DNA of 64,000 bases from Polynucleobacter sp. AM-26B4 (GCF_018882285.1 NZ_JACVOT010000001.1:813916-877915); one strand, 5' to 3'. Shown: positions 1 through 13,367, counted from the first letter of the stretch. Program-made: numbers and translations. Notes: generated from the letters alone by a model not told the origin.

Positions 1-3000
1 ATGAGGCGACCAATGATGACGTTTTCTTTGAGACCACGAAGCGTATCAACTTTGCCCATGATGGCGGCTTCAGTAAGAACTCTGGTTGTTTCCTGGAAGG
101 AAGCAGCAGAAATGAAGCTGTCTGTAGACAATGATGCTTTTGTAATACCCAATAGAACGTTGTCATACAACGCTGGACGCTTACCTTCCGCAATCATGCG
201 GTCGTTTTCATCCAACATATCTGATCGTTCAACTTGTTCACCAGTGATGAATTTCGTATCAGCTGCGTCCGTGATTTGAACGCGACGTAACATTTGACGA
301 ACAATCACTTCAATGTGCTTGTCGTTAATCTTCACGCCTTGCAAACGATAAACGTCTTGAACTTCATCAACGATGTAGGTTGCCAACTCTTCGATACCCT
401 TCAAGCGAAGAATATCGTGTGGATCAGCAGGACCCTCAACAATCATTTCACCCTTGTTCACAACTTGACCGTCGTGAACCAAGATTTGTTTCTCTTTAGG
501 GATCAAGAACTCATGAGATTCGCCGTCCATATCAGTGATAACTAGACGCTGCTTACCTTTGGTTTCTTTACCGAAAGAAACTGTACCTGTTACTTTTGCC
601 AAGATCGCTGCATCTTTTGGTGAACGAGCTTCGAATAGTTCTGCCACACGTGGCAAACCACCCGTGATGTCTCGTGTCTTTTGCGCTTCGATTGGAATAC
701 GCGCCAACACTTCACCAACGTGAACTTTTTGACCGTCTTTCACAGTGATCAAAGCGCCCACTTGCAAACCAATGGTTACTGGATGATCTGTACCAGCGAT
801 GAGAACTTCAGCGCCAGCTGCATCGTACAAGCGAATCATTGGGCGAACACCCTTTGCTGCCGCACTACGACGCTTACCATCAATAACAACCAAAGTAGAC
901 AAGCCAGTTACTTCGTCAACCTGCTTAGCAACTGTCACACCTTCTTCAACGTTTTCAAAGCGAACCACGCCTGAGTACTCAGTAATGATTGGACGAGTCA
1001 ACGGATCCCAAGTTGCCAAAGTTGCGCCGGCCTTGATGGTGGCACCTTCTTTAAGTGTCAATGTTGCACCGTATGGAACCTTGTGACGCTCGCGCTCACG
1101 ACTATTGTCATCAGTGATTAACGCTTCGCCTGAACGTGAAATAACAATCTGCTCACCTTTAGCATTTGTTACAAAACGCATTGTTGGCGTGAAACGCAAA
1201 ATACCGTTTGATTTTGCTTCAACGTTATTTGCAACAGCAGCACGTGACGCAGCACCACCGATGTGGAATGTACGCATTGTTAACTGTGTACCTGGCTCAC
1301 CAATTGATTGAGCAGCGATCACACCAACTGCCTCACCAGAGTTCACCATCGTGCCACGACCTAAGTCACGGCCATAACACTTCGCGCACAAACCAAAACG
1401 TGTTGCACATGACAATGGTGTGCGAACCTTAACTTCATCGATACCCAATGAGTCAATTAATTCAACGTCATCTTCTGTCAACATTGTGCCGTCAACGATG
1501 ATGGTTTCTTGTGTGTCTGGATTAACAACATCACCGATACACACACGACCCAAGATACGATCGCTCAATGGCTCAATCACCTCGCCACCCTCAACCAAGG
1601 CCTTCATTGAAACGCCATTAGTTGTGCCGCAATCATCATCAAGAACTACTAAGTCTTGAGTCACATCCACCAAACGACGAGTCAAGTAACCAGAGTTAGC
1701 TGTCTTCAAAGCAGTGTCAGCCAAACCTTTACGAGCGCCGTGTGTTGAGATGAAGTACTGAAGAACGTTCAAGCCTTCACGGAAGTTAGCAGTAATCGGT
1801 GTTTCAATGATTGAGCCGTCTGGCTTAGCCATCAAACCACGCATACCAGCCAACTGACGAATCTGAGCAGCAGAACCACGCGCACCAGAGTCAGCCATCA
1901 TGTAAATAGCGTTGAAAGATTCTTGCTTAACTGTTTTACCGTGACGATCAACAACGTTTTCTTGAGATAACTGCTCCATCATGGCCTTACCGACCTGATC
2001 ACCAGCAGCACCCCAAATATCAACCACGTTGTTATAACGCTCTTGGTTAGTTACCAAGCCTGACATAAATTGCTTGTCATACTCTTTAACTTTACCGGCC
2101 GCTTCAGAAATAATTGTTTCCTTCTGAGCAGGGATCAACATGTCGTCAATCGCAATTGAGATACCAGCACGTGTTGCCAAACGGAAACCAGACTGCAATA
2201 GTTTGTCAGCAAAAATAACTGTTTCTCTCAAACCGCAACGACGGAATGACAAGTTAATCAAGCGAGAAATTTCTTTCTTTTTAAGCGCTTTGTTAATGCT
2301 GTCGAATGACATGCCTTTAGGCAAGATCTCTGACAACATGGCACGACCCACTGTTGTGTGACGCAATGTCACTTTCTTAGCAAAGCGTGCATCGCCTTCT
2401 GCTTCTTTATCAACTAAATCATATTCAGTGATACGAACTGCAATGCGTGTGGCCAACTCAACTTGCTTATTTTCATAAGCGCGAATCACTTCGCTGATAT
2501 CGGCAAATGTCATACCCTCACCCTTGGCATTAATTGCCTCGCGTGTTGTGTAGTACAAGCCCAAAACGATATCTTGAGATGGAACAATTGAAGGTTCACC
2601 GTTGGCTGGGAACAAGATGTTGTTTGAAGCCAACATCAATGTGCGAGCCTCCATCTGAGCTTCCAAAGACAATGGAACGTGAACAGCCATTTGGTCACCG
2701 TCGAAGTCGGCGTTGAATGCCGCGCAAACGAGTGGGTGCAACTGAATAGCTTTACCTTCGATCAACATTGGCTCAAACGCTTGAATACCTAAGCGGTGCA
2801 ATGTTGGCGCACGGTTCAACATCACTGGATGCTCGCGAATCACTTCTTCTAAGATGTCCCAAACGATTGGCGTTTGGTTTTCTACTTCTTTCTTAGCGGC
2901 TTTGATTGTTGTAGCAATACCCAATGTTTCTAGTTTGTTAAAAATGAATGGCTTGAATAGTTCAAGAGCCATCAATTTTGGCAAACCGCACTGATGTAAC

Positions 3001-4097
3001 TTAAGTGTTGGACCAACCACGATCACTGAACGACCAGAGTAGTCAACGCGCTTACCTAACAAGTTTTGACGGAAACGGCCACCCTTACCCTTGATCATCT
3101 CTGCCAAAGACTTCAATGGACGCTTATTGGCACCAGTCATTGCTTTACCGCGACGACCGTTATCCAATAGTGAATCCACTGCTTCTTGTAGCATGCGCTT
3201 TTCGTTACGCACGATGATTTCTGGGGCGCGCAACTCTAACAAACGCTTCAAGCGGTTGTTACGGTTGATCACGCGACGATACAAATCGTTCAAGTCAGAT
3301 GTTGCAAAACGACCACCATCCAATGGCACCAATGGGCGCAATTCAGGCGGCAATACTGGCAACACTTCCAAAATCATCCAGTCAGGCTTGATGCCAGAGC
3401 GTTGGAATGCCTCAAGAACTTTTAGACGCTTAGCAAACTTCTTAATTTTTGCTTCGCTGCCAGTTGCTTTCAAATCGGCACGCAACACTTCAACTTCACG
3501 ATCGATGTCGATAGAGCGAAGTAATTCACGAACGCCTTCAGCACCCATGATCGCTGTGAACGCACCATCACCGAACTCTTCTAGCTTTGCGTAGTACTCG
3601 TCTTCAGACATGATCTGACCACGGCGCATTGCACCTTCAGGTGTTAAACCTGGGTCTACGATCACATATGCTTCAAAGTAAAGCACGCGCTCGATATCAC
3701 GCAAGGTCATGTCCAAAACCATGCCCAAACGAGAAGGCAATGATTTCAAGAACCAAATGTGCGCAACAGGAGCTGCTAATTCAATGTGACCCATGCGCTC
3801 ACGACGCACTTTGGCCAATGTCACTTCAACGCCGCACTTCTCGCAAATCACACCGCGATACTTTAAGCGCTTGTACTTACCGCATAAGCACTCGTAATCT
3901 TTGATTGGGCCAAAAATCTTAGCACAGAAAAGACCGTCGCGCTCAGGCTTGAAAGTACGGTAGTTAATTGTTTCTGGTTTACGAACTTCACCAAAAGACC
4001 AAGAACGGATCTTTTCTGGTGAAGCTAAACCAATCTTAATGGCGTCAAACTGCTCTTCGCCATGCGTCTGCTTAAATAGATCTAGCAATGCTTTCAT
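1..4097 (-). CDS. rpoC: RNA polymerase beta' subunit, 3' end cut by the window edge
   Basis: Largest subunit of core RNA polymerase; it forms the catalytic cleft with beta. About 1365 codons are present from the ATG at 4097. The N-terminal zinc-binding cysteines (CLCG...CEKCG, about residues 70-90) and the absolutely conserved catalytic NADFDGDQM (about residues 462-470), whose three aspartates hold the active-site magnesium, are readable. The frame leaves the window at position 1 within the conserved ENVIIGRL stretch, so roughly the last 40-50 residues are missing. The start lies one base after the rpoB stop, so the two subunits are translated from one message. No internal disruption was seen. 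Family assignment is certain. Confidence 0.98.
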   Translation of the reverse strand, partial: MKALLDLFKQTHGEEQFDAIKIGLASPEKIRSWSFGEVRKPETINYRTFKPERDGLFCAKIFGPIKDYECLCGKYKRLKYRGVICEKCGVEVTLAKVRRERMGHIELAAPVAHIWFLKSLPSRLGMVLDMTLRDIERVLYFEAYVIVDPGLTPEGAMRRGQIMSEDEYYAKLEEFGDGAFTAIMGAEGVRELLRSIDIDREVEVLRADLKATGSEAKIKKFAKRLKVLEAFQRSGIKPDWMILEVLPVLPPELRPLVPLDGGRFATSDLNDLYRRVINRNNRLKRLLELRAPEIIVRNEKRMLQEAVDSLLDNGRRGKAMTGANKRPLKSLAEMIKGKGGRFRQNLLGKRVDYSGRSVIVVGPTLKLHQCGLPKLMALELFKPFIFNKLETLGIATTIKAAKKEVENQTPIVWDILEEVIREHPVMLNRAPTLHRLGIQAFEPMLIEGKAIQLHPLVCAAFNADFDGDQMAVHVPLSLEAQMEARTLMLASNNILFPANGEPSIVPSQDIVLGLYYTTREAINAKGEGMTFADISEVIRAYENKQVELATRIAVRITEYDLVDKEAEGDARFAKKVTLRHTTVGRAMLSEILPKGMSFDSINKALKKKEISRLINLSFRRCGLRETVIFADKLLQSGFRLATRAGISIAIDDMLIPAQKETIISEAAGKVKEYDKQFMSGLVTNQERYNNVVDIWGAAGDQVGKAMMEQLSQENVVDRHGKTVKQESFNAIYMMADSGARGSAAQIRQLAGMRGLMAKPDGSIIETPITANFREGLNVLQYFISTHGARKGLADTALKTANSGYLTRRLVDVTQDLVVLDDDCGTTNGVSMKALVEGGEVIEPLSDRILGRVCIGDVVNPDTQETIIVDGTMLTEDDVELIDSLGIDEVKVRTPLSCATRFGLCAKCYGRDLGRGTMVNSGEAVGVIAAQSIGEPGTQLTMRTFHIGGAASRAAVANNVEAKSNGILRFTPTMRFVTNAKGEQIVISRSGEALITDDNSRERERHKVPYGATLTLKEGATIKAGATLATWDPLTRPIITEYSGVVRFENVEEGVTVAKQVDEVTGLSTLVVIDGKRRSAAAKGVRPMIRLYDAAGAEVLIAGTDHPVTIGLQVGALITVKDGQKVHVGEVLARIPIEAQKTRDITGGLPRVAELFEARSPKDAAILAKVTGTVSFGKETKGKQRLVITDMDGESHEFLIPKEKQILVHDGQVVNKGEMIVEGPADPHDILRLKGIEELATYIVDEVQDVYRLQGVKINDKHIEVIVRQMLRRVQITDAADTKFITGEQVERSDMLDENDRMIAEGKRPALYDNVLLGITKASLSTDSFISAASFQETTRVLTEAAIMGKVDTLRGLKENVIIGRL

Positions 4098-4098
4098 A

Positions 4099-7000
4099 TT
4101 AGCTGCGCTCCATGTCGATATCGATACCTAACGAGCGGATTTCTTTTACCAGCACGTTAAAGGACTCAGGCATGCCAGCATCAATGCTGTGCTCACCCTT
4201 GACGATGTTTTCGTAAACTTTGGTTCTACCGTTAACGTCATCTGACTTAACTGTGAGCATTTCCTGCAACACATAAGATGCGCCGTAGGCTTCCAAAGCC
4301 CAAACTTCCATCTCACCAAAACGCTGACCACCGAATTGAGCTTTACCGCCCAATGGCTGCTGCGTTACTAATGAGTAAGGGCCTGTAGAACGAGCGTGCA
4401 TCTTGTCATCCACCAAGTGGTGAAGTTTCAAGACGTGCATCACACCAACTGTTACAGATCTTTCAAACGCTTCGCCTGTTCTTCCGTCAAACAAAGTGAT
4501 TTGTTGACGTGAAGGTGTCATTGATAGACTCTTCGCAACGTCTGCTGGGTATGCCATTTCTAACATCTTGGCAATTTCACCCTCTGTTGCACCATCAAAG
4601 ACTGGCGTTGCAAATGGAGCGCCATCTCTCAAGTTATTCGCTAACTCAAGAATTTGCTCATCTGTAAAGCTGTCTAAATCTTCTACGCGACCAGTTTCGT
4701 TGTATAGCTGCTTCAAGAACTTGCGCAATTGCTCTGCTTTAGCTTGAGCCTTTAGCATCTCCTGAATACGCTTACCAATACCAAGCGCAGCCCATCCCAA
4801 GTGAACCTCAAGAATCTGTCCAACGTTCATACGTGATGGAACGCCTAATGGGTTCAACACGATATCAACAGGTGAGCCATCAGCCATGTAAGGCATGTCT
4901 TCTACTGGAGTGATCTTTGAAACCACACCCTTGTTACCGTGACGACCAGCCATCTTGTCACCAGGTTGCAAGCGACGCTTAACCGCCAAGTAAACCTTGA
5001 CCATCTTGATCACGCCTGGAGCTAACTCATCACCTTGAGTCAACTTCTTACGCTTCTCTTCAAAGTCTTGGTCAAACTGTGTGCGCTTAGCTTCAATAGC
5101 TTCTTTAATGGCTTCTAATTGAGCAGCAACATCTTCATCGGCTGGACGAATATCAAACCAGTGATATTTCTCAAGATCCGCTAAGTAATCTTTAGCAATC
5201 TTTGTGCCTTTTGCCAACTTCTTAGGTCCGCCATTAGCCACTTTGTTCAACAATAGTTTTTCTAAACGGCTGAATGCGTCACCTTCAACGATGCGCAACT
5301 GATCGTTCAAGTCTAAGCGATAACGCTTAAGCTCTTCGTCAATAATTGCTTGCGCACGTGCATCACGCTCAATGCCTTCACGTGTAAATACTTGCACGTC
5401 AATCACTGTGCCAGTCATACCTGAAGGAACACGCAATGAAGTGTCCTTAACGTCAGAAGCTTTTTCACCAAAAATTGCGCGCAAAAGTTTTTCTTCTGGG
5501 GTCAGCTGTGTTTCGCCTTTTGGCGTTACCTTACCAACCAATACGTCACCAGCTTCAACTTCAGCACCAATGTAAGTGATACCGCTGTCATCCAAACGGC
5601 TTAACTGTGTTTCAGCCAAGTTTGAGATATCGCGTGTGATTTCTTCAGGGCCTAGTTTTGTGTCACGAGCAACTACAGATAATTCTTCGATGTGAATTGA
5701 TGTGTAGCGATCGTCCGCAACAACTTTTTCAGAAATCAAAATTGAGTCTTCGAAGTTGTAGCCGTTCCACGGCATAAACGCAACAACCATGTTCTGACCT
5801 AAAGCCAACTCACCCAAATCAGTTGATGCGCCATCAGCAATCACGTCGCCGCGATCAACAATGTCTCCAACCTTAACGATTGGGCGCTGATTGATGTTTG
5901 TGTTTTGGTTTGAACGTGTGTACTTGATGAGGTTGTAAATATCAACACCCACTTCGCCAGCCGCAGTTTCTTCGTCATTCACACGAATCACGATACGGTT
6001 AGCATCAGCGTAATCAACCTTACCACCACGAGTTGCCATTACGACAGTGCCTGAGTCAACCGCCACTGTACGCTCTAAGCCTGTTCCTACCAAAGGCTTT
6101 GTTGCGCGCAAACATGGTACCGCTTGACGTTGCATGTTCGCACCCATCAACGCACGGTTTGCGTCGTCGTGCTCTAAGAATGGCACGAGTGATGCAGCAG
6201 CAGAAACGATCTGGCTTGGCGCCACGTCAATGTACTGAATACGCTCTGGGCTCACCATCATTGTTTCGCCAGCTTCACGTGATGAAACTAATTCATCCGT
6301 TAATTTGCCTGACTTATCAATTGATGCGTTTGCCTGAGCAATCACGTATTTGGCTTCTTCAATAGCTGACAAATAATCAACTTGATCAGTTACCTTGCTA
6401 TTAACAACTTTACGGTATGGTGTTTCCAAGAAACCATGCTCATTCAAACGAGCAAACAAAGCCAAAGAGTTGATCAAACCAATGTTTGGACCCTCTGGTG
6501 TTTCAATCGGACAAACACGACCATAGTGCGTTGGATGCACGTCGCGAACTTCGAAACCTGCGCGCTCACGCGTCAAACCACCAGGGCCCAATGCTGAAAT
6601 ACGACGCTTGTGCGTGATCTCTGACAATGGGTTTGTCTGATCCATAAACTGTGACAACTGTGAAGAACCGAAGAACTCACGAATTGCTGAAGAAATTGGC
6701 TTGCTGTTAATCAAATCATGAGGCATCAAGTTTTCTGTTTCAGCTTGACCCAAACGCTCTTTAACTGCTCGCTCTACACGTGACAAACCGGCACGGAATT
6801 GGTTTTCTGCCAACTCACCAACGCAACGCACACGACGATTACCTAAGTGATCGATGTCGTCTACTTCGCCTTTACCGTTTCTTAAATCAACCAATAACTT
6901 GATTGTGTCCAAGATGTCTTCGTTTGAGAGAACCATCAAACCTTCCATCACTGGACGATTTAAACGGCTATTAACTTTCATGCGACCTACGCGTGAAAGA

Positions 7001-8199
7001 TCATAGGTATCTTCGTTGTAGAACAATCTTTGGAACAAAGCTTCAACAGCATCTTCTGTTGGAGGCTCACCAGGACGCATCATGCGATAAATCGCAATAC
7101 GCGCAGCCATCTGATCAGCTGTTTCGTCAATGCGCAATGTTTGCGAAATGAATGAGCCTTGATCTAGGTCGTTTGTGTAAATTGTTTGTAACTCTTTAAC
7201 GCCAGCTTCTCTTAAGTTAGCTAAAAGAGTTTCTGTGATTTCTTCGTTAGCAGTTGCAAGAACTTCACCTGTGTCGCCATCAACGATGTTTTTAGCAACA
7301 ACGCGGCCAATCAAATAATCATCAGGAACATTGATGGTTGTTGTTTTAGCTGCTTCAAGATCGCGAATGTTTTTAGCATTGATACGCTTGTCTTTTGCAA
7401 TAACAACATTGCCAGCCTTATCAGTGATATCAAATCTTGCAACTTCACCTTTTAAGCGCTCAGCAACAAAGTTCATTTGTGCGCCAGCAGCTTGTAGCTT
7501 GAAGTTATCAAAGCCGAAGAAGTTTTCCAAAATTTGCTCATCGTTCATGCCAATTGCTTTAAGCAAAATAGTTACTGGCATCTTGCGACGACGGTCAATA
7601 CGGAAATACAAAATATCTTTTGGATCAAACTCAAAGTCTAACCATGAACCACGGTAAGGAATCACGCGAGCAGAGAACAACAATTTTCCTGAGCTGTGAG
7701 TCTTACCCTTGTCGTGTTCAAAGAACACGCCTGGTGAACGGTGCAACTGAGAAACAATCACACGCTCTGTACCGTTGATCACGAATGAGCCTGTATCAGT
7801 CATCAAAGGAATTTCACCCATGTAGACTTCTTGCTCTTTCACTTCTTTCACCTTTGTTGGCGCTTCGCGATCATTGATGATCAAGCGAACTTTGGCGCGC
7901 AAGGCTGAGTGGAATGTCAAACCACGTTGTTGACATTCTTTAACGTCAAACGGTGGGGTTGAAAGGTTGTACTGAACGAATTCCATACGAGCGAAACCAT
8001 TGTTCGACACGATAGGGAATATTGAAGTGAATGCAGATTGCAAGCCTTCATTTAAACGGTCAGCAGGGCCTCTTGATTCTTGCAAGAATTTTGCATAAGA
8101 CTCAAGTTGCGTTGTCAACAAGTAAGGTACTTGATGATTATTAGGGCGCTTAGCGAAGCTTTTACGGATACGCTTGCGTTCGGTGAAACTATAAGCCAT
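4099..8199 (-). CDS. rpoB: RNA polymerase beta subunit
   Basis: Second-largest subunit of RNA polymerase and the target of rifampicin. I place the start at 8199 ([15 protein letters not shown]), giving 1366 residues: this is the conserved betaproteobacterial beginning and a GGAG ribosome-binding site lies a few bases upstream. The open frame extends 18 codons further, to 8253, but that stretch looks like leader. The rifampicin-resistance region ([23 protein letters not shown]) appears wild type to the eye. The C-terminal [24 protein letters not shown] motif is present. It is co-transcribed with rpoC. The 200-bp leader from rplL holds strong hairpins, described separately. Confidence 0.98.
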   Translation of the reverse strand: MAYSFTERKRIRKSFAKRPNNHQVPYLLTTQLESYAKFLQESRGPADRLNEGLQSAFTSIFPIVSNNGFARMEFVQYNLSTPPFDVKECQQRGLTFHSALRAKVRLIINDREAPTKVKEVKEQEVYMGEIPLMTDTGSFVINGTERVIVSQLHRSPGVFFEHDKGKTHSSGKLLFSARVIPYRGSWLDFEFDPKDILYFRIDRRRKMPVTILLKAIGMNDEQILENFFGFDNFKLQAAGAQMNFVAERLKGEVARFDITDKAGNVVIAKDKRINAKNIRDLEAAKTTTINVPDDYLIGRVVAKNIVDGDTGEVLATANEEITETLLANLREAGVKELQTIYTNDLDQGSFISQTLRIDETADQMAARIAIYRMMRPGEPPTEDAVEALFQRLFYNEDTYDLSRVGRMKVNSRLNRPVMEGLMVLSNEDILDTIKLLVDLRNGKGEVDDIDHLGNRRVRCVGELAENQFRAGLSRVERAVKERLGQAETENLMPHDLINSKPISSAIREFFGSSQLSQFMDQTNPLSEITHKRRISALGPGGLTRERAGFEVRDVHPTHYGRVCPIETPEGPNIGLINSLALFARLNEHGFLETPYRKVVNSKVTDQVDYLSAIEEAKYVIAQANASIDKSGKLTDELVSSREAGETMMVSPERIQYIDVAPSQIVSAAASLVPFLEHDDANRALMGANMQRQAVPCLRATKPLVGTGLERTVAVDSGTVVMATRGGKVDYADANRIVIRVNDEETAAGEVGVDIYNLIKYTRSNQNTNINQRPIVKVGDIVDRGDVIADGASTDLGELALGQNMVVAFMPWNGYNFEDSILISEKVVADDRYTSIHIEELSVVARDTKLGPEEITRDISNLAETQLSRLDDSGITYIGAEVEAGDVLVGKVTPKGETQLTPEEKLLRAIFGEKASDVKDTSLRVPSGMTGTVIDVQVFTREGIERDARAQAIIDEELKRYRLDLNDQLRIVEGDAFSRLEKLLLNKVANGGPKKLAKGTKIAKDYLADLEKYHWFDIRPADEDVAAQLEAIKEAIEAKRTQFDQDFEEKRKKLTQGDELAPGVIKMVKVYLAVKRRLQPGDKMAGRHGNKGVVSKITPVEDMPYMADGSPVDIVLNPLGVPSRMNVGQILEVHLGWAALGIGKRIQEMLKAQAKAEQLRKFLKQLYNETGRVEDLDSFTDEQILELANNLRDGAPFATPVFDGATEGEIAKMLEMAYPADVAKSLSMTPSRQQITLFDGRTGEAFERSVTVGVMHVLKLHHLVDDKMHARSTGPYSLVTQQPLGGKAQFGGQRFGEMEVWALEAYGASYVLQEMLTVKSDDVNGRTKVYENIVKGEHSIDAGMPESFNVLVKEIRSLGIDIDMERS

Positions 8200-8292
8200 G
8201 TCATCTCCGAATTTAAGCGACTGAGCAGAGATTTGGTGATTGGCCTCTACCAATCATGGCTGACGGTGTGCGTGTGCACAACCCGACCAAAC

Positions 8293-8360
8293 TTGCCTTC
8301 TGCAGTCGTATCAGAAGGCAAACCAGATACCAAACTTTTTTAATATCTGGTTTGCCTTCT
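8293..8360 (-). promoter_or_regulatory. rplL-rpoB intercistronic hairpins (attenuator or RNase processing site)
   Basis: A perfect 17-bp inverted repeat (arms 8313-8329 and 8344-8360, 14-nt loop) lies between rplL and rpoB. A third element, TTGCCTTCTG at 8293-8302, is exactly complementary to CAGAAGGCAA at 8312-8321, so the middle arm can pair with either neighbour. The position matches the place where enterobacteria carry an attenuator and RNase III site that lowers rpoBC expression relative to L7/L12; assigning that role here is inference. There is no long U-run directly after the main stem, which argues for processing or partial attenuation rather than a strong terminator. Confidence 0.7.
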
Positions 8361-8397
8361 AAGCAAACCGGGCAGCATCGCTGCCCTATCAAACCAA

Positions 8398-8775
8398 TTA
8401 CTTAAGTTCGACCTTAGCGCCAGCTTCTTCAAGCTTCTTCTTAGCGTCTTCAGCAGATGCCTTATCAACACCTTCTTTAACTGGTTTTGGTGCGCCATCA
8501 ACCAAGTCCTTAGCTTCTTTCAAGCCAAGACCAGTGATTTCGCGAACTGCTTTAATCACGCTCACTTTGTTTGCGCCAGCTTCAGCCAACACAACTGTGA
8601 ACTCTGTTTGCTCAGCTGCACCAGCAGCGGCACCGCCACCAGCACCAGGAGCAGCAACAGCCATTGCAGCTGCTGATACACCAAACTTCTCTTCAAATGC
8701 TTTAACTAGATCGTTCAAGTCCATTACAGACATATTGCCAACGGCTTCTAGAATGTCGTCTTTAGTAACTGCCAT
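8398..8775 (-). CDS. rplL: 50S ribosomal protein L7/L12
   Basis: Acidic stalk protein of the large subunit that recruits translation GTPases. It has 125 residues, the usual length. An N-terminal dimerisation helix ([20 protein letters not shown]) is followed by an Ala/Gly-rich hinge (about residues 38-55) and a C-terminal factor-binding domain with [20 protein letters not shown]. It sits 51 bp after rplJ and shares its promoter and leader. L12 is needed in four or more copies per ribosome, which fits the strong hairpins that follow and could lower downstream rpoB output. Confidence 0.98.
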   Translation of the reverse strand: MAVTKDDILEAVGNMSVMDLNDLVKAFEEKFGVSAAAMAVAAPGAGGGAAAGAAEQTEFTVVLAEAGANKVSVIKAVREITGLGLKEAKDLVDGAPKPVKEGVDKASAEDAKKKLEEAGAKVELK

Positions 8776-8826
8776 TTTTAAAACTCCTAATTCAAATTTC
8801 TTTAGTTAATTAAAGTGAGACTGCTA

Positions 8827-9324
8827 TTACGCAGCTTCTTTAGCTTTCTTTTCTGCAACCGCTGCCAATACGCGAGCCGCACCAGAAACTGGGGCTTGCA
8901 TAACGCCAAGTAACATTGCGATAAGTTCATTGCGACCTGGAATAGATGCCAATGCTTTTACAGCTGCTGCATCCATTACCTTGCCGTTGTATGAACCCGC
9001 TTTGATTACTAAAGCTGCTTGCGTCTTTGAAAAGTCGTTTAAAACTTTTGCTGACGCAACTGGGTCTGCGGAGATACCGTAAATAAGCGGACCAGCCATT
9101 TCACCGGCCAATGATTCGAACGACGTTCCTTGAACCGCGCGACGTGCCAAGGTGTTCTTCATAACACGAAGATAAACACCATTTGCACGAGCTTGAGCTC
9201 GTAGAGAAGTCAGTTCGCCCACTGGAATACCGCGGTATTCAGCTAGCACCATGGTTTGAGCTTGTGCAACTTCTGCACTTACCTCGGCCACGACCGCCTT
9301 TTTGTCTTCCATATTTAAAGGCAC
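8827..9324 (-). CDS. rplJ: 50S ribosomal protein L10
   Basis: Base of the ribosomal stalk; binds 23S rRNA and L7/L12 dimers. It has 165 residues and begins [15 protein letters not shown], as is typical in Burkholderiales. The conserved [10 protein letters not shown] motif lies near residue 55. In this family L10, or its complex with L12, represses its own message; the structured leader at about 9330-9500 would be the target. Its neighbours rplA upstream and rplL downstream are in the standard order. Confidence 0.97.
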   Translation of the reverse strand: MPLNMEDKKAVVAEVSAEVAQAQTMVLAEYRGIPVGELTSLRAQARANGVYLRVMKNTLARRAVQGTSFESLAGEMAGPLIYGISADPVASAKVLNDFSKTQAALVIKAGSYNGKVMDAAAVKALASIPGRNELIAMLLGVMQAPVSGAARVLAAVAEKKAKEAA

Positions 9325-9329
9325 TGTTT

Positions 9330-9500
9330 AACTCCTATTAACCTAACTGTTGCCAATTAGGGGTTGCACACAGGCGAAATCTTTTCAGGATCGCCATCTG
9401 CGCTGGCACTATTTCTAGTATTAAGAGTTATCTCTAACTCACCAACGGTCTTTGATGTTCAAGCAAAGGTTGCCCCCTGCTTGACCCAAAGTTCTTTTGT
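9330..9500 (-). promoter_or_regulatory. L10(L12) autoregulatory leader upstream of rplJ
   Basis: The 186-bp gap between rplA and rplJ contains an interrupted stem readable on the minus strand: GCACACAGGCGA (9366-9377) pairs with TCGCCATCTGCGC (9391-9403) around a short loop, flanked by further conserved-looking sequence ending at the rplJ ribosome-binding site. Placement and fold match the known ribosomal-protein leader by which L10 controls rplJL(-rpoBC). Recognition is from position and secondary structure only; a covariance-model search would decide. Confidence 0.6.
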
Positions 9501-9510
9501 TAGCTGCTAA

Positions 9511-10206
9511 TTAAGCAGCCAATGAGTTTTGGTCAACGCGCACACCAGCACCCATGGTGCTGCTGACGGCAACTTTTCTCAAATAAATACCCTTACTAGC
9601 TGCTGGCTTTGCTTTTGTTAAAGCGTCCAACAAAGCTACTAAGTTGTTTTTCAATGCGCCTGGTTCAAATGAACGACGACCGATTGTTGCGTGAACGATA
9701 CCGGCTTTGTCTACACGGAATTGAACTTGACCTGCTTTAGCATTTTTAACTGCGCCAGCAACGTCTGGGCTCACTGTGCCAACCTTCGGGTTAGGCATCA
9801 AGCCTCTTGGTCCCAAGATCTGACCCAATGTACCAACAATACGCATTGCATCTGGAGATGCGATCAAAATATCAAAATCAATTTTTCCGCCTTTGATTTG
9901 GTCAGCCAAATCTTCCATGCCAACAATTTCTGCACCAGCGGCTTTAGCTTGTTCAGCTTTTTCACCTTGAGCAAAAACCGCCACACGTACTGACTTACCA
10001 GTACCTTCAGGCAACACAACTGAACCACGCACCACTTGATCAGATTTTTTAGCGTCAATACCAAGCTGAACAGCAACGTCGATAGACTCATCGAACTTAG
10101 CTGTTGCAAATTCTTTAACAAGGCTCAATGCCTCATCAATAGGGTAAAACTTATTACGGTCTACTTTTGCTTGAAAAGCAGCTACGCGTTTAGAAACTTT
10201 AGCCAT
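9511..10206 (-). CDS. rplA: 50S ribosomal protein L1
   Basis: L1 forms the mobile stalk at the E site and is usually the translational repressor of the L11-L1 operon. It has 231 residues, normal for the family. The conserved [18 protein letters not shown] segment lies near residues 130-150 and the C-terminal [21 protein letters not shown] is intact. The start codon lies 2 bp after the rplK stop, so translation of the two is probably coupled. Confidence 0.98.
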   Translation of the reverse strand: MAKVSKRVAAFQAKVDRNKFYPIDEALSLVKEFATAKFDESIDVAVQLGIDAKKSDQVVRGSVVLPEGTGKSVRVAVFAQGEKAEQAKAAGAEIVGMEDLADQIKGGKIDFDILIASPDAMRIVGTLGQILGPRGLMPNPKVGTVSPDVAGAVKNAKAGQVQFRVDKAGIVHATIGRRSFEPGALKNNLVALLDALTKAKPAASKGIYLRKVAVSSTMGAGVRVDQNSLAA

Positions 10207-10208
10207 GA

Positions 10209-10640
10209 TTAGAGTCCTTCCACAGTGATACCCATAGAGCGGGCGCTACCAGCGATTGTGCGAACAGCTGCATCCATATCGGCGGCTGTTAGGTCAGGCA
10301 TTTTTGCCTTTGCAATTTCCTCAGCTTGAGCGCGAGTAATTTTGCCAACCTTGTCTGTATGTGGACGTGGAGAACCTTTTTCCAACTTAGCAGCTTTTTT
10401 GATCAAGACTGTTGCTGGAGGAGTCTTCATCACGAATGTGAAGCTCTTGTCTGCAAACGCTGTGATCACAACTGGGATTGGTAAACCTGGTTCCATGCTT
10501 TGTGTCTGAGCATTGAACGCTTTACAGAATTCCATGATGTTCAAACCGCGTTGACCTAACGCAGGACCAACAGGTGGCGATGGATTCGCTTTACCGGCTG
10601 GGATTTGTAGCTTAATAAAGCCAATAATCTTCTTTGCCAT
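10209..10640 (-). CDS. rplK: 50S ribosomal protein L11
   Basis: Binds the GTPase-associated centre of 23S rRNA with L10 and L12. I choose [16 protein letters not shown] at 10640 (143 residues) over the longer frame opening at 10664, because this is the universal L11 start and the message has GGAG about 9 bases before it. The [22 protein letters not shown] core and the C-terminal RNA-binding domain with GSARSMGI are present. First gene of the rplK-rplA pair after nusG. Confidence 0.97.
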   Translation of the reverse strand: MAKKIIGFIKLQIPAGKANPSPPVGPALGQRGLNIMEFCKAFNAQTQSMEPGLPIPVVITAFADKSFTFVMKTPPATVLIKKAAKLEKGSPRPHTDKVGKITRAQAEEIAKAKMPDLTAADMDAAVRTIAGSARSMGITVEGL

Positions 10641-10765
10641 TTTTACACTCCAATAATGGTGCATCTTTTAATTTAAAAAGACCACCGTTGAGTAAAACGC
10701 CTTGTTAGAGCGGCAACCCTAACTCAGCTCCTCATACAAACCTGTTTGCACAGGTCTGTAAATCT
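10641..10765 (-). promoter_or_regulatory. nusG-rplK intergenic leader with hairpins
   Basis: This 125-bp gap carries a 10-bp stem (10736-10745 with 10750-10759, one G.T pair, TTGC loop) just after nusG, followed by a second region in which GAGTTAGGG-like and CTAAC-like segments can pair. L1 normally represses rplKA by binding the leader near the rplK start, so part of this may be that site, but I cannot identify the L1 motif with certainty. No promoter was convincingly seen. Confidence 0.4.
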
Positions 10766-11335
10766 TTACATCTTTTCTACCTGACCGAACTCTAGTTCTA
10801 CAGGTGTGCCACGACCGAAGATTGTTACTGAAACTCTCAAGCGAGACTTCTCATAGTTAACTTCTTCAACGTTGCCATTAAAGTCTGTGAATGGACCTTC
10901 TTTAACGCGAACCATTTCACCCACCTCAAACAATGTTTTTGGTTTTGGCTTATCAACACCAGCCTGCATTTGGTCCATGATTTTTTGAACTTCAGCAGGA
11001 GAAATCGGTGATGGTTTATTTCTAACGCCACCAACGAAACCAGTAACCTTCGGTGTATTTTTTACCAAGTGCCAAGTCTCATCTGTCATTTCCATTTCGA
11101 TGAGTACATAGCCAGGGAAAAAGCGACGCTCAGAAACAGCCTTTTGGCCGCTCTTGATCTCAACAACTTCCTCTGACGGCACTAAAATTTTTCCAAACTT
11201 ATCCGCCATGCCAGAACGCGCGATGCGCTCTGTCAAACCTTTTTGCACACTCTTCTCCATACCAGAGTAAGCGTGAATCACATACCAACGCATATTGCCT
11301 GTGGATTGTGGATTGATGATTGCTTGTTCAGACAT
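10766..11335 (-). CDS. nusG: Transcription elongation/antitermination factor NusG
   Basis: Binds the RNA polymerase clamp, suppresses pausing, and bridges to Rho or to ribosomal protein S10. It has 189 residues. The N-terminal NGN domain starts with [20 protein letters not shown] (from about residue 15). The C-terminal KOW domain contains [22 protein letters not shown]. It follows secE by 7 bp, the standard arrangement. Confidence 0.98.
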   Translation of the reverse strand: MSEQAIINPQSTGNMRWYVIHAYSGMEKSVQKGLTERIARSGMADKFGKILVPSEEVVEIKSGQKAVSERRFFPGYVLIEMEMTDETWHLVKNTPKVTGFVGGVRNKPSPISPAEVQKIMDQMQAGVDKPKPKTLFEVGEMVRVKEGPFTDFNGNVEEVNYEKSRLRVSVTIFGRGTPVELEFGQVEKM

Positions 11336-11342
11336 CTTTTAC

Positions 11343-11717
11343 TCACTTCCAACCGAGGAATACAGAGAAAACTAACCACTCAATGAGTTTGTCAGCTGCC
11401 CACAAGAACAAAGACATAACAACAACAAATGCAAAAACAATCAATGTCATCTGCGTTGTTTCTTTACGACTTGGCCACACAACTTTTTTAGCCTCAGCTA
11501 CTGATTCTTTTGCATAAGCAAAAAAGCGCTTACCATCTGAAGACATTGCCGCAATAACAATTGCCACGGCAAAGCCACCAAGCAACGCCGCTAAGCGAAC
11601 CCAAATGGTTTGACCGGCAAGCATGTAATATGCGACCAAAGAAAGAATAACAAAAAGACCGGCCAGGATAGTCATCCAGCCGGTTTTATTTTCTTGTTCT
11701 ACAGATGTTTGCGCCAT
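11343..11717 (-). CDS. secE: Protein translocase subunit SecE
   Basis: Essential membrane partner of SecY in the general secretion channel. I take MAQTSVEQENKTG at 11717 as the start (124 residues); the open frame to 11786 runs into tRNA-Trp and cannot be protein-coding there. Three hydrophobic segments are visible (about 17-33, 40-58 and 91-113), as in long proteobacterial SecE. The amphipathic conserved segment with AKKVVWPSRKETTQMT lies before the last one. It is co-transcribed with nusG. Confidence 0.95.
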   Translation of the reverse strand: MAQTSVEQENKTGWMTILAGLFVILSLVAYYMLAGQTIWVRLAALLGGFAVAIVIAAMSSDGKRFFAYAKESVAEAKKVVWPSRKETTQMTLIVFAFVVVMSLFLWAADKLIEWLVFSVFLGWK

Positions 11718-11733
11718 ATTTTTCAGTTTGCTG

Positions 11734-11809
11734 TGGCAGGGGCGGAGGGCATCGAACCCCCAACCTTCGGTTTTGGAGACCGACACTCTGCCAATTGAGC
11801 TACGCCCCT
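11734..11809 (-). tRNA. tRNA-Trp (CCA)
   Basis: A complete cloverleaf with a 7-bp acceptor (AGGGGCG with CGCCCCT), anticodon loop CTCCAAA giving CCA, and an encoded CCA tail at 11736-11734. It lies between tuf and secE and is processed from the tuf transcript, the classical proteobacterial arrangement. Confidence 0.96.
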
Positions 11810-11817
11810 TACGTTCA

Positions 11818-13008
<1,191 letters not shown>

Positions 13009-13040
13009 TTTTCAGCCTCAATAAAATGAATACAAAACTC

Positions 13041-13115
<75 letters not shown>

Positions 13116-13134
13116 AAACTAATGCCACACCTAC

Positions 13135-13209
13135 TGGAGCGGGTAGAGGGAGTCGAACCCTCGTCTCTAGCTTGGAAGGCTAGGGTAATAGCCGTTATAC
13201 GACACCCGC
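13135..13209 (-). tRNA. tRNA-Gly (TCC)
   Basis: The acceptor begins GCGGGTG; the anticodon loop CTTCCAA gives TCC; the T-arm GGTTCGACTCC and an encoded CCA are present. Middle tRNA of the tuf-operon cluster. Confidence 0.96.
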
Positions 13210-13269
13210 CAGGCACTTCACTTACCCACAACTACAAACTCTTACTGCACTGCTACACCATAAAACTAC

Positions 13270-13355
13270 TGGTGGGGAGGGATGGATTCGAACCAACGTA
13301 GGCGTAAGCCAACAGATTTACAGTCTGCCCCCTTTAGCCACTCGGGCACCTCCCC
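13270..13355 (-). tRNA. tRNA-Tyr (GTA)
   Basis: A class II tRNA with a long variable arm, 86 nt including CCA. The acceptor begins GGGGAGG; anticodon loop CTGTAAA gives GTA. It is the first gene behind the tuf-operon promoter. Confidence 0.96.
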
Positions 13356-13367
13356 GTGAACCGCATA

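Noticed and set aside
3091..3594. 167-residue plus-strand frame inside rpoC, and similar frames at 1-1659
   Set aside because: Fully antisense to the well-conserved rpoC reading frame; low-complexity Ser/Arg-rich products typical of shadow frames.
11610..11798. 62-residue frame over tRNA-Trp and secE
   Set aside because: It runs through a tRNA gene and the secE N-terminus; not a credible gene.
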